From assembly GCA_963682025.1 (NCBI GenBank), contig OY821520.1:90924492-90988491 (forward strand): DNA of 64,000 bases, given 5' to 3'. This stretch comes from Cordilura impudica. Taxonomy: Eukaryota > Arthropoda > Insecta > Diptera > Scathophagidae. How positions within the stretch are numbered: position 1 is the stretch's first letter; each line of letters opens with the position of its first letter. The notes beneath the pieces were generated by a model. It did no database searches. It had not been told where the DNA came from and saw only the letters and a list, made by a program, of their open reading frames with translations. Shown piece by piece: positions 22,160 through 32,899 of this stretch. The translations under genes were made by a program, and so were the position numbers.

Positions 22160-22655
22160 CATTTTAGCAGGAGATCTTAATGGAAAACATACAGATTGGG
22201 GCAACCCATCTGTTAATTCAAAAGGAACTAAACTTAGAGAATGGTTGATAGATAATGAAATAAATTTTAGATGTAAGCCTTATGCCTCTAGCTTACCTTC
22301 TTATCCTAGAACAGGGTCGTATATAGACGTATGTATTGCTGATTGCAGACTTCATATCATTACAGAGAACAACACTCTAAACTGCCTCAAAACCTAAGAT
22401 TATGATAGTGATTATCCGGCTATACAAATAGATGCTTATATGAATAGTGAACAACAACTTTATATTTTCATGAAAGAACTTTTATATACAACAATAACAA
22501 AACAAATTGAAAAAAGTTTAAAAATATAGTAGACAGTAGTATACAAACACCAAAAAATCGAGATCTGTTAAATTCTGAAATAGATTCTCATATTAATGAT
22601 CACAATGAAATAATTATAGAAATTTTAACTAGAAAATTTAACACCTAAATATAAA
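22160..22655 (+). pseudogene. LINE endonuclease (EEP) fragment
   Basis: The frame reads AGDLNGKHTDWGNPSVNSKG, then REWLIDNEI, PSYPRTGSYIDVCIADCRL and, after one stop, DYDSDYPAIQI. These are the apurinic-like endonuclease motifs of non-LTR elements: GD-N for metal binding, and the SDH-type box, here SDY. A decayed linker follows with TEIDSHI-type remnants near 22560-22600. In a LINE the endonuclease precedes the RT, so this piece lies after the RT fragment out of order. It is either a second copy or a rearrangement. Confidence 0.65.
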
Positions 22656-22663
22656 AATAAAAT

Positions 22664-23451
22664 AAACAAGTAAGAAAATTATAGTCGGTCTAGACCGACT
22701 ATACGATACCCTATACCATGCGGTTAGAAACCCTATCTCTTAGGCCCAACTAACTGGACATAGAAAATAAGCAAAAACCAAATTTGAGTGGGATTTTTAT
22801 TAATTTTTTGGCTGCAGATATGAAAAAGTTCATATCGGAAGATATATCTGTATGGGGACTAGGTCCAAAAATGGACCGATCCTGATCATATTTGGTAAAG
22901 TCTCTTGTATTTTGCAAAAATATATACAAACAAAATTTGAGAAGAATCAGTGCAATATTTTTGTTTTTTAATAGATTTAAGTGAAGATCGGAAAGACGTC
23001 TATATGGGGCCAAAGGGATCATTTTTGGACTACTCATTAATGGATGTAATGAATGCATACAAACCCAATTTGAGTAAGAGCTATATGACAAATTGGATCT
23101 TATGGCAATTTATGTCGATTTCACAGGGGTAATTTGTATGGGGGCTAGGTCTGAACATGGACCGATTCTCACCAATTTCAACAGCATTCATCCCATGGCC
23201 GATAAAAGCTGATGTACCAAATTTCATCAAAATATATTCATGCTTGCGACCTGCAGTTTGATTACAAGGTTTACATGGACACACAGACGGACGGACGGAC
23301 GGACGGACGGACATTGTTAAATCAACTCAGAAAGTGATTCTGATTCGATCGGTATAATTAAAGATGGGTCTAGGTCAAATATCTTTGGTTGTTACAAACA
23401 GCAGCACAAAGTCATTATACCCAAACCACATGGTGGTATAGGGTATAAAAA
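22664..23451 (-). mobile_element. DINE-1-like Helentron, full length
   Basis: Hairpin GTCGGTCTAGACCGAC near 22684-22699, CGGAC run near 23287-23311, and 5' end catggtggtatagggtataaaa ending at 23451. One arm of the CCACATAGTGG box carries a substitution (CCACATGGTGG). Confidence 0.88.
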
Positions 23452-23478
23452 TTGTAATAAAATAAACAGCCCAATTAT

Positions 23479-23514
23479 AAACAAGTAAGAAAATTATAGT
23501 CGGTCTAGACCGAA
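23479..23514 (-). mobile_element. Orphan Helentron 3' terminus
   Basis: AACAAGTAAGAAAATTATAG followed by TCGGTCTAGACCGA, then unrelated sequence. It lies 28 bp beyond the previous copy in the same orientation, the same arrangement as the orphan terminus at 5410-5446. Confidence 0.75.
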
Positions 23515-24300
23515 AAATTCAGCAGTATTTGCAAAATATTAAAATTTTTTGAATAAATTGTCTTTTATTAGCTTTGCGTCATATGTGACCCAAATTCCAA
23601 AATGGTTAATGGGGTCATATTATTTTATTCCGAAACCCAAGGCTTTTAGGATAATATATAGTATTTAAAAGTTAAGAACTGATTACTTTTTGATATAACG
23701 AATTTAGAAGGATTACATATACAGAATATTTCACAAAAATCCCATTTTTTCGAAAATCCGCAAAAAATAAAATCCTTGGTAAAAAAAAATATGGGTATAG
23801 TATTTACCTAAGAATTCACACAGCTAATCCCTGATTTGCATTAAATAAAACCTTAAAGTGTCAGATCCATTTTTTTAAATTTTGCTTAAGAAAATTTTTT
23901 AAAACTTGACAAAGGAGTTTTCAAAATTGTATCAAAAAAATTGCCCATACTTCGTTTCAATGCCCAATAGGTTATCAACGTGGTAATAAAACAATACTTC
24001 ATATCTGATTACTTCTGAGTACAGAGACAAAAAACAATTATGCCTTTAATTAATTCAATTTCTTAAAGTTGAAAAAAAATGCTATCAAATTTCATAACGT
24101 ATTTTTTTTTGGGCACAAAAGTTGTCTGGGGCATTTGCTACTTCTAAGCGAATTTTTATTTGGTTTATGCTTTTTTACAGCTTTTTGAAAAGATAATTTA
24201 ACACTGATCCCGATTCTTATAACAACTTGTCGAAAAAATTTAATTGTAGAACGAAATTTTCGTAAAATTTCAAAAAATATAGCCTATATTTCCTTCTTGA
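23515..24300 (-). repeat. Dispersed repeat R, copy 2 (reverse)
   Basis: Read on the minus strand, 24180-23880 (aaatgccccagacaactttt, then gatatgaagtattgttttat and gttgataacctattgggcat) matches 7735-7960 of copy 1 and, in part, 63925-64000. No coding capacity. The outer limits are approximate. Confidence 0.62.
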
Positions 24301-25227
24301 TAGACAGTTACCTTCTGTAAAAACTTCAAGACGATCGGTTCAGCGGTGTACTCTGCTATAAACCACAAACTAACATACATACAAAAAACAATTTTTATAT
24401 ATAAGATACAATAAATAATGTGAATTTTAACAATTTTAAAAATAGTTTTCTATTCCAAATCTCGTATCTATGTTTGTTTGCTAATTCTTTGTTCTTGATT
24501 AGCAAGAATAATTTATAAAAACATATAAATCGATTTCAAGCTGTTAGCAAACATAATCCAATTTCATCATTTCTACTAACACAAACAAGCCAAACAAGAT
24601 ACTCATATTAATACACTAAATTTACTGTGAATATACTAAATTAAATATCAAAAGAAGATAACATAAAAAACAACATTTAGTAGAAATTTTATTCAAAGAA
24701 TAACATTCATTTTGTTAAATGAAATAAGAATTGCATAAAACATCTAAAAGGAAATGGTGAGAAAATGAAGTGTTACAAAAAAGAAACCAAAAAAATATGT
24801 AAAGAAATGGATAAGTAAATGAAATAATTCCAACATAATAAGGAAATCGTAGGCAAAAAAAATTATATATCTGAGAAGATTGAATTAAACAGATGATGGT
24901 AAGAAAATAGCATAAGGCTGATATCACGTAAAAGATTGTTAGCTTTATAAAAACAGGCATTCACATAAAAAATCTAAATTAATTAAATTAAAAATGTGCT
25001 ATTTTTCTACACTTAGCTGTCAATAGTCATTGTATTTGTAATGAATGGTCATATAAAATGCAATGAAACGTTAAGTGACAGTAGTGGTGGTAGAAGATAG
25101 TATCAGTTTCACTAATAGAATGAAATAAAGTGTAGTATATTGTGAGGAAACAACCAAATGCAAATAAAAGACAACTTACGGGCCAAACTAAAGTGTCCTG
25201 CTCTTAACACTAACAAACAACTAAACT
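24301..25227. other. Non-coding stretch
   Basis: The left end (gatcggttcagcggtgtact, then catacatacaaaaaacaat) resembles the terminal region of a common insect dispersed repeat and may be paired with similar sequence at 26470-26540. The rest is AT-rich without motif-bearing frames. A CA microsatellite follows at 25228-25252. Confidence 0.4.
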
Positions 25228-25252
25228 GACACACACACACACACACACACAC
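25228..25252 (+). repeat. (CA)n microsatellite
   Basis: About twelve uninterrupted CA units just upstream of the candidate small secreted-protein frame. Confidence 0.9.
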
Positions 25253-25263
25253 AATTCCAAATT

Positions 25264-25668
25264 GTGTATGCATATTTTAAAGTCTTTGTTGTGATCTCTT
25301 TCATAGCTGTTACAGTAAAAGTGGAAGTAAGTGAGTTAGAAAAAAAGGACACAAATACATGCACAATTGAACATGAAAATTACAACGAAACCAACATTCA
25401 AACGAATCCACTCACTTTTGTAAATGAGGAGTCAATTGAGAATCACGTTAAAGTAAAGTATTTTTTTTTTTGTAAGTATTTTATATGTAAAATTCATTCT
25501 AAAGAAAAATTTCTACTTGTTGTGTTGTGTTTAATGGAATTAGAAGACACTGATGATGGCGACAACATCAAGTCTAACAACATGGTTGACAATCATAATG
25601 ACTTCGTTCAGCATGGTTTGATTTTATATTTTCTTCCACCTCTTTCTTTTCGTCAACATGTAGCCTAA
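25264..25668 (+). CDS. Hypothetical small protein with signal-peptide-like start
   Basis: I do not recognise this 134-codon frame. It starts MYAYFKVFVVISFIAVTVKV, a short positive/aromatic start with a hydrophobic core of about 13 residues that resembles a signal peptide. A polar acidic part follows (ELEKKDTNTCTIEHENYNET). A T-rich, F/C-rich segment at codons 66-85 looks like translated intron: donors GTAAAG at 25453 and GTAAGT at 25472, acceptor TTAG at 25543. Splicing from 25472 would create an immediate stop; splicing from 25453 changes frame. After the putative intron the unspliced frame is again acidic (LEDTDDGDNIKSNNMVDNHN). It is one of the few frames here not explained by a transposon, but it may be chance. 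Confidence 0.25.
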   Translation: MYAYFKVFVVISFIAVTVKVEVSELEKKDTNTCTIEHENYNETNIQTNPLTFVNEESIENHVKVKYFFFCKYFICKIHSKEKFLLVVLCLMELEDTDDGDNIKSNNMVDNHNDFVQHGLILYFLPPLSFRQHVA

Positions 25669-26169
25669 TGCCTTCGAGCAAGAAAATAACATGGTTACAC
25701 TTAAAATTTAACATTTACATATATAACCTATGTTGATGAAATAAATTATTCTTTATTTTTCTATATTTGTATGAAAATATTGGGTTGTTTTGACAATATT
25801 AGTTGAGCCACTAAATCACTCAGTTGTCAGATTAAACTATAGTAAACTAGTGAAATACCCTTCTTTTATTAATCATACAGCTTATACACAGCGATGGCGT
25901 ATAAGCAACACCGGTACGATCACTCTTGAAATCATTTTAAGTTATAAACAGAAAAAACTACACTTTTAGGTACACATATGGCTGTAACACATAATTTACC
26001 TCAATTTACTTGATTATTAATTGGCCATTTCTTGCAGCAACTTCATATAAATTTATCACATGCGATATTAATGTACATACCTTCGTGGGAGCGACATGCG
26101 TACATAAAAACCGTAATAAACATAAATTATTCGCAATATTAACTAAAAATCGTACTTAATTTATTGAAA
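25669..26169. other. Non-coding stretch
   Basis: AT-rich sequence without motif-bearing frames or internal repeats that I could identify. Confidence 0.4.
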
Positions 26170-26576
26170 TGGTATTTATTTTTTTTATTAACATCACAAT
26201 GAAAGGGTGCATGCAAAGCACCAGGGCTCTCATTATTTCAGTAGGGTGTGTCACGCCCCTTTGTCCGGTCCCTCCCATTTTTGCTGACTACTCACGTTAA
26301 TAATAGATGACATAAGACAAATTTTCAAAGCTCTCCCTATCATAGCACTCAATATATGTATATGATATCAAAAATTTACTTTGTATGAGAAGTGCCACGA
26401 CCACTAAAAATTTAAAAACAATTATAGCCTTTAGCACTTCCCATATCCGCAGTAAGACTCTATAAAAGTTTCAGGTAAATCAGATGAGCAGTTACAGAGA
26501 TTACCTCTTACAAACAAACAAACAAACCCACATATCCTCTTTATTACTCGTATATTAGTATAAACTAGTGTTCGTC
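26170..26576 (+). repeat. Left part of an unidentified repeat hosting the Transib
   Basis: Non-coding sequence ending in caggtaaatcagatgagc, (CAAA)-type runs at 26512-26528 and tattactcgtatattagtat. This layout is common at the ends of insect non-autonomous elements. The sequence resumes after the Transib at 30092 (gttgaaatccaaccatt). The identity of the host repeat is inferred, not shown. Confidence 0.35.
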
Positions 26577-26581
26577 CAGCG
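26577..26581. repeat. Target-site duplication CAGCG, left
   Basis: CAGCG precedes the Transib 5' end and is repeated at 30087-30091. It is five bases and GC-rich, as expected for Transib. Confidence 0.85.
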
Positions 26582-27126
26582 CGCTGTGGTCAATATTTTG
26601 AGATAGCGGCCAAAACTCCTTTTGGTTTTTGTTCTCCGATTTTAAAGTTATTAGACTCATATGAAAGTAGACAGTAGTAAACCTCGGGAGCCAAAAAATT
26701 AGAACTCTATTTCAACTCTTTCACTGAGAACGGGGTGGTCCAAAATGGGCTTTTTCAGAATTTAGTAAATTTATGATATTTTTAGTTAATTTTTAGAGTT
26801 TAAATGATCATAACTTTTTTCTTTTTCAAGATATTTGGACGAAATAAATTCTGTGTAACTTGACTTATTTCCTATTACTGGTAAAAAAATTGAAGCTCTA
26901 CTGTTTTCAAAACAATTTAAATTTTTTTTTTTAAAAAGGTCAAATTTTTCGGAAATTTCCTATTTGATAGAGCACAACTCGTGTGAGTCAAGCTGAGTCA
27001 AAACACAAATACTATTTTGTAGTCCTAACTCTCCCCTACATTTCTATATATACATGTCCATGCATCGGGACTGCACTTTTTGAGCTACAGCAATTTTTCT
27101 GACCCAAGGTAAGATATTCGGTACAA

Positions 27127-27320
27127 ATGCACGTCATATTATTTGAGAAGTTATTTGTATGTGAAAGTGGCTATTATGCATATCTTTTGATGAAATTTTG
27201 TACAAGAGTTTTTATTGACCAAAAAAATAATTCTGTTGAAATTAGGAGAAGTTGGCCCATATTTGGACCTAGTCCACATAGAAGGGTGTATCAAAATTTT
27301 GACAAAAATGACAATAGAAC
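27127..27320 (+). repeat. Helentron-related segment inside the Transib leader
   Basis: The segment ttttgatgaaattttgtaca, then ttgaaattaggagaagttgg, then cccatatttggacctagtcc parallels the Helentron body (ttttgatgaaatttggt, ttgaaattggtgagaatcgg, tccatgttcagacctagccc) in the same order. The short Transib has the same segment at 10064-10260. The capture therefore predates the split of the two Transib copies. Confidence 0.55.
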
Positions 27321-27563
27321 TCTCAAATTATGTGGTATCTGGCAATTCATTTAGAAAAGGTAAAAAAGATTTTATTGCCATCTAATATTACACAACTTAA
27401 ATACGTGAAAATTGCAAATAAATTTAAAACCAATGGAAATAACTGGCAAAACCAACTACCTGTTATATTATGTTTCAAAGAGGTAAAAAACATCATGTTG
27501 AAACTTCGAGCAATAGTATATTAATCCATGCATTCATTTTGTTTCTTCATTATTGTTTAAACA

Positions 27564-29538
27564 ATGGCCAAATTCAGTTATAGTGTTCTATCTGATATAT
27601 ATTTTGAACGGAAAGATGAAAACGACATTATTTTACATATAATGAATAATCCATTCTTCAAAATATGCGACAAACAAGAAATTAAAATTCATAACTTAAA
27701 AATAAAAAACTTTTTAAATACTTTAAGAAAACGGTACAATCAATGTTCCAGAAACAAGAAATTGTTTTACTCACGCAACCAAGAATGGCTAAGAAATAAA
27801 CTTATTTTTAAAAAGCCATCAGTAACTACCACGGAAACTGGAAAAGGTGGTCGACCAGCAAAGCCAATTGATAATTGTAGTGAAAGATTACGAAGACGCA
27901 AGCTTAAACATATCAATGAAGAAGTTTCTTGTAGCATCATAAAGGATTCATTTCTGCATCAAATTCAACCATCGAAAACTAAAAAGGGTAAAATTGCTAT
28001 CATTGAAAAAATAGTGGAAGCAAGCCCCAGACGCACAAAAAGGATTTTAGAAAGTATGCCGACACCAACTGAAGAAAATAAATTTACTCCAGAAGAAGCA
28101 TTTGCACTATTTTTGGATTTGAAAATGACTAAGAACCAATATACAGAATTGCGGAAGCGAACCAATGAAAAAAATTGTGGAATTTTTCCATCATATCGAG
28201 ATATAGTTTCTGCCAAAAAAGATTGCTTACCTTCACCAACTGCTATTAGTGTAACTTCAAGTTCAGCAGAAATAAAATTGCAGGATCTTCTTGAACACAG
28301 CATGACTTTAATTTCTAAATGGGGATGTGATGGGTCCTCTGGCCAGAAACAATACAAACAATGTAATGCGGAAAATTCATCAGATGCCAATTTATTCATG
28401 ATTTCTTTCGTTCCATTACGTTTAACAAAAATTTATATTGGTTCAGAGCCGTCAACTAGTAGAGCTGCAGAGATAGATGTATGGAAGAATGAAATTCCCT
28501 CGTCAACAAAATTTTGTAGACCAATAAAGTTTGCTTACAAAAAGGAGACTCAAGATGTCATAGATGAAGAAGTTCGAAAAATAAATGATCAAATTAAAGA
28601 ACTTCAACCAGTAACATTTAAATTTGATGACCAAGAAATTTAAGTAAATTTTAAAATGTGTCTCACAATGATTGATGGAAAAGTTGCACAAGCTTTAACC
28701 AAAACAAAGTCATCGTCAAGCTGTACCATATGCCAAAAACATCAAGTCAATTGAGCCAACCACCAACACAAGGCGATAGTTTTAATGAAGCATATGAATT
28801 TGGAATGTCACCTCTTCATGCTAGAATTCGTTTTATGGAGCATATTCTTAAATTGGGATACGATTTGGAATTTGGCCCGTTAGGCGAAACAGTGAGAAAC
28901 AACAAAGAAAATTTGGAAAAAAGAAAGCAAAAAAAAAAAAAGATATTCAAGAAAAATATCGTGAGATAGGCCTTATAATTGACCAGCCAAAGCAAGGAGA
29001 AGGAAATTCTAATGATGGAAACACAGCAAGGAGATTTTTTTCCGATCCAGAAACTGCAGCTTCTATAACTGGAGTAGATTATGATTTAATACGACGATTC
29101 CAAATCATATTACAAGTTATAGCATGTAGCAAAAAGATAGATGCAAAAAAATTTGGTCAGTATGCTAATGAGACAGCAACCCTTTATAACCAAAAATATT
29201 CTTGGGGACATATGCCAACCACAGTTCACAAAATTTAGTTCCATGGGGAACAAATAATTCAGCACAATATGCTTCCAATTGGAGATCTTTCAGAAGAAGC
29301 CCAAGAAAAAAGGAACAAAGACTACAGATTCTTTCGCGAGCACAATACAAGAAAAATTTCCAGATATTGTACTAATGAAGATCTTATTAATATTTTGTTG
29401 TGCACATCAGACCCATATATGTCCAGTATTCGACAAAAATGGAAATCAACCTCCTTAGAGTTAGATGAAGAAGCTAAACAACTACTGAAAAATGAAAATC
29501 AAAGCTATTTGGAAGAAATTTTTACTAATATTGTTTAA
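27564..29538 (+). pseudogene. Transib (RAG1-like) transposase, broken
   Basis: This is a DDE transposase of the Transib superfamily, the group from which the RAG1 core is thought to derive. It starts MAKFSYSVLSDIYFERKDEN. A basic region (GKGGRPAKPI, codons ~93-102) and FTPEEAFALFLDLKMTKNQY (codons ~178-197) precede the catalytic core. The first catalytic Asp lies in KWGCDGSSGQKQYKQ (codon 256). The second lies in LTMIDGKVAQAL (Asp at 28674-28676), followed by the zinc-ligand pair CTIC. A GMSPLHARIRFMEHIL block follows at ~28806. GLIIDQPKQG and NDGNTARRFF lie at 28970-29040, and the Glu in DLSEEAQEKRNKDY is at ~29293. TSDPYMSSIRQKW and the stop at 29536-29538 end it. Defects: TAA at 28641-28643, a frameshift near 28730, another at the A-run near 28930-28940, and TAG at 29236-29238. 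Confidence 0.88.
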
Positions 29539-29708
29539 TTAATACTAGTTTAAAGATTATAATTTGTTTCTAATTTTAGTATAAATTTTTATTAATACTT
29601 TTAAATAAAATATATGTGCAATATATCCAAATGGTATTGATATTGTTGGGAATTTCAGTGTTATTTTTCAGTTTAATCCTCACAAGAATTAGCTTTCTTC
29701 CAAAAAAA

Positions 29709-29766
29709 CCAACCTTTGGCCCCTGTGAATATTGAGACTAAATAAATGTCAGGGGCCAAATGTTGG
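29709..29766. repeat. Hairpin in the Transib 3' region
   Basis: This is the equivalent of the 11240-11297 hairpin: CCAACCTTTGGCCCCTG at 29709-29725 pairs with CAGGGGCCAAATGTTGG at 29750-29766 with one mismatch. Loop 24 nt. Confidence 0.75.
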
Positions 29767-30086
29767 CATTTTCTGAGCAAAATTAAGTTTAGGAATAATA
29801 AATAAGTATTGGTTGTAAAATACGATTGAAGAAAATAAGAAATTATAAAAAAAATACCTATTTAAAATGTCAAAATATTCAACTTTTACATGGAAACTCA
29901 ACAAAAAATTAAAATGCATTTTTAACTCCAAATTACTTACGTTCCTATCAGTCGATTTGTACGTTTGAACACGCAAATTGAAGCTTAAGGTCCCTCCTAT
30001 TGAACAAAACAAATTGCGTAAAAAAATACTAATCCGGTCAAAAGTTATAGAGTTTTGACCGCTATCTCGCGAAATTGACCACTGTG

Positions 30087-30091
30087 CAGCG
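30087..30091. repeat. Target-site duplication CAGCG, right
   Basis: Second copy of the 5-bp duplication flanking the full-length Transib. Confidence 0.85.
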
Positions 30092-30451
30092 GTTGAAATC
30101 CAACCATTATTGCAATAATACAAAACCGCTCATTTATCATTTTTTAGCAAACTAAGAGAGAAAGAGAGATCATGACTTAACTGGTTTTATCTATCTTAGA
30201 CACAAAATGTAGAAAAAAAAATACATTCTGCACTGCTCCTATTGACAATCTATCAATATTAACCTTTAACTATGGAGGTAAATTTTACACATTTTAGTAT
30301 TAATAAAAAACATTTCTTCATAATTATTTGTTTTTTTAAAAATAAGTTACTATATTTTTAATTTAAAAAATACAAAATTTAAATTTTTTATTAATTTCAA
30401 CAAGATAGGCCCTTTATTTCATAAACCTTTCTTTTTTTTTACAAAAAAAAA
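30092..30451. other. Non-coding stretch
   Basis: Right flank of the Transib insertion followed by AT-rich sequence and A/T runs. Nothing else recognised. Confidence 0.4.
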
Positions 30452-31262
30452 AACAAGTAAGAAAATTATAGTCGGTCTAGACCGACCATACGGTACCATA
30501 TACCATGCATTTAGAGACCCTATCTCTCAGGCCCAACTAACTGGATATAGAAAATAAGCATAAACCAAATTTGAGAGCGATTTTTATTAATTTTTTTTTG
30601 GCTGCAGATATGAAAAAGTTCATATCGGATGCTATATCTATATGGGGACTAGGCCCATAAATGGACCGATCCTGACCTTGTTTGGTAAGGTCTCTTGTAT
30701 TTTGCAAAAATATATACAAACAAAATTTGAGAAGAATCGGTGCAATATGTTTGTTTTTTTGATAGATTTAAGTGAAGATCGGGAAGCAGCTCTATATGGG
30801 GCCTATGACTAAGAGTTGTCCCATAGGGATCATTTTTGAACTACTGATTAGTGGATGTAATAAACACATACAAACCCAATTTGACTAAGACTTATATGAT
30901 AATTTGGATCTTATGGCAATTTAAGTCGATTTCAAAGGGTTCATTTGTATCGGGGCTAGGTCTGAACATGGACCGATTCTCACCAATTATAATAGAGTTT
31001 GTCCTATGGCCGATAAAAGCTTATATACCTTTCATCAAAATATATTCATATTTGCGCACTGTAGTTTGATTACATGCTTTACATGGACACACAAACGGAC
31101 GGACGGACGGACGATGGACGGATATCGTTAAAGCGAATCAGATAGTGATTCTGATTCGATCGGTATAATAAAAGATGGGTCTAGGTCAAATATTTTTGGT
31201 AGTTACAAACAGCAGCACAAAGTCATTATACCCAAACCACATAGTGGTATAGGGTATAAAAA
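30452..31262 (-). mobile_element. DINE-1-like Helentron, full length
   Basis: Starts aaacaagtaagaaaattata, with hairpin GTCGGTCTAGACCGAC at 30471-30486 and 5' end ccacatagtggtatagggta to 31262. Its CGGACGGACGGACGATGGACGG run is interrupted by one variant unit. Confidence 0.9.
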
Positions 31263-31365
31263 CAATACGAGGGGGTAATATTTACCACCACCTCCACAGT
31301 TAAAACTTAAATACAATCGAAAATGAATTTTTCGTAAGACGATTTCATCCCTAATTGTTTGTAAT

Positions 31366-31553
31366 AAGTTTTTAAAAATTTATATCATTGTGCATATTTT
31401 TAAAAGAATGCGCGGCTTCAAATAAAAAAATTAAAAATGAAAGCGATAACAAATTTCAATTGCTAAGTTTTTAAAAATTTATTTCATTGTGCATATTTTT
31501 AAAAGAATGCGCGGCTTCAAATAAAAAAATTAAAAATGAAAGCGATAACAAAC
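31366..31553 (+). repeat. 99-bp tandem duplication, nearly identical
   Basis: aagtttttaaaaatttatat at 31366 and aagtttttaaaaatttattt at 31465 begin two units that run through aagaatgcgcggcttcaaat to gaaagcgataacaaa. Only one or two differences are visible over ~88 bp, so the duplication is recent. Confidence 0.9.
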
Positions 31554-32104
31554 TTTTAAAGAAAAGGCAATTTTTTTACAAAGGCGAAAAAATTAATAAA
31601 TCCACTTTTCTTTAGAAAACGCATTTGTATAAGAAAGTCTAAAAAGTTTCAAGTTGCAAACTCGGGGACGCAAAGACGTCCCGTTTTCCGAAAAAAGAGA
31701 TAGTTGATTTGTTCAAAAATGTAAGAACAAATCTTCAAATTCGCCAAAGATAGTTTTTTTAATATATGTATGATAAAACACATCACAAGTCAATTGAAAA
31801 ATAATTTCATCTAAAAAATATTTAAAACCATTTAACTGAAAATCTTATGAATTTGGTTGAATCAATTCATGGTACATAAACTTAAATTACTGTTCTTAAA
31901 AAGCAAAAAATAAAAAATTTAACCCCCTCTCAAGATAAGAATACGTTGCGTTTTACTTGTACGTTGCCCGTCAAACTAATAATCAAAATAAAACAGAGAA
32001 ACAAAAAAAAACATTACAAAAAAGAGAAATTGCAGTTTGCTTGGTTAACCTGAAATGCAGCAATACAGAAATCATTTTCTCTTCTTTCTTTGGTGCAGAA
32101 TATG
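31554..32104. other. Non-coding stretch
   Basis: AT-rich sequence with no recognised frame. It lies between the tandem duplication and repeat U. Confidence 0.4.
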
Positions 32105-32462
32105 AATAAATCTATAATATTAATTGGCTAGGCGATTTCTAGTGACCGCTGTTTTGTTCTGCCGTTTTATTCTAATTTTGACCAAAAGTATATTTTTTGA
32201 AAGGACTTTCTTTTTAGCAATTTTGCAGAGTTACAGGTTTTTTTATTTTTTCCTTTGTTTTGAGTAAATTGCATTTAAATTTGCTACTAACACATACATA
32301 AAATTACACATATGCTATGTGTTTTAATAAATTTGTTAATGTGTTTGTTAATGAGTTTGTTATCTTAATTCACAATAATAATAAACCACTAAAGTGTTAG
32401 TTTGTGGATTGGCTAAGTTGACAAACAAAGCTGCCTAGAAATTGCACTCGAATTTTGAGCGC
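32105..32462 (+). repeat. Dispersed repeat U, copy 1
   Basis: Begins near tctataatattaattggctaggcgatttct and ends cctagaaattgcactcgaattttgagcgc (given in pieces: ggctaggcgatttct; gctactaacacatacataaa; gaaattgcactcgaatttt). Matches 55185-55525 along its length and 58700-59200 in part. Non-coding. Confidence 0.72.
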
Positions 32463-32870
32463 ACAAGAGACAAGAATAGTATAATTGTTTTTTTTTTTTA
32501 TATAATCATGTTTTTGTACTTAATTAAAGAGTTTTAATATAGAAGAGGCCAAAGTGCCGTATAGAACAAACACTAACCTACCCAGGGATGGAAATATGTT
32601 TTCTGTTATTGTACCAACCAGACAAACATACTGTAATTTTTCGATCCTCACGGTACCAAAATTTTTTCCGCTTTTTTTTTACAATTTGTCGTATTGAGTC
32701 AGATTTGCGTAGACACTAAAAAGACTTAAAAAAATTTAATTGACGGAGTGAAACAAAATTTATCGTTAATTTTATGTACCACAAAACTTTTTAAAATTTT
32801 ACTATAATTTTATATATGTCACCCCTTCTTTTCTGTGTGTCCGCCTCCCTTGGATTCTTCAGCTGCTGTA
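32463..32870. other. Non-coding stretch
   Basis: AT-rich with T-runs. It lies between repeat U and the hAT relic; no motif seen. Confidence 0.4.
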
Positions 32871-32899
32871 AAAACATGTAATGTATAAATTGCCAAAAA

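Larger units (their letters stand above)
26582..30086 (+). mobile_element. Transib transposon, full length (3.5 kb)
   Basis: Left end CGCTGTGGTCAATATTTTGAG (second base A to G against the short copy) and right end the complement of CACAGTGGTCAATTTCGCGAG. The inverted repeats extend through AGATAGCGG-CAAAACTC, ~38 bp. CAGCG target duplications flank it. Inside: a ~980-bp 5' leader, a RAG1-like transposase gene at 27564-29538, and a ~550-bp 3' region with a conserved hairpin. The transposase is broken, so this copy is dead, but both ends are intact and could be used by an enzyme from elsewhere. Confidence 0.9.

Noticed and set aside
27965..28399. 144-codon minus-strand frame
   Set aside because: Shadow of the Transib transposase gene on the other strand.
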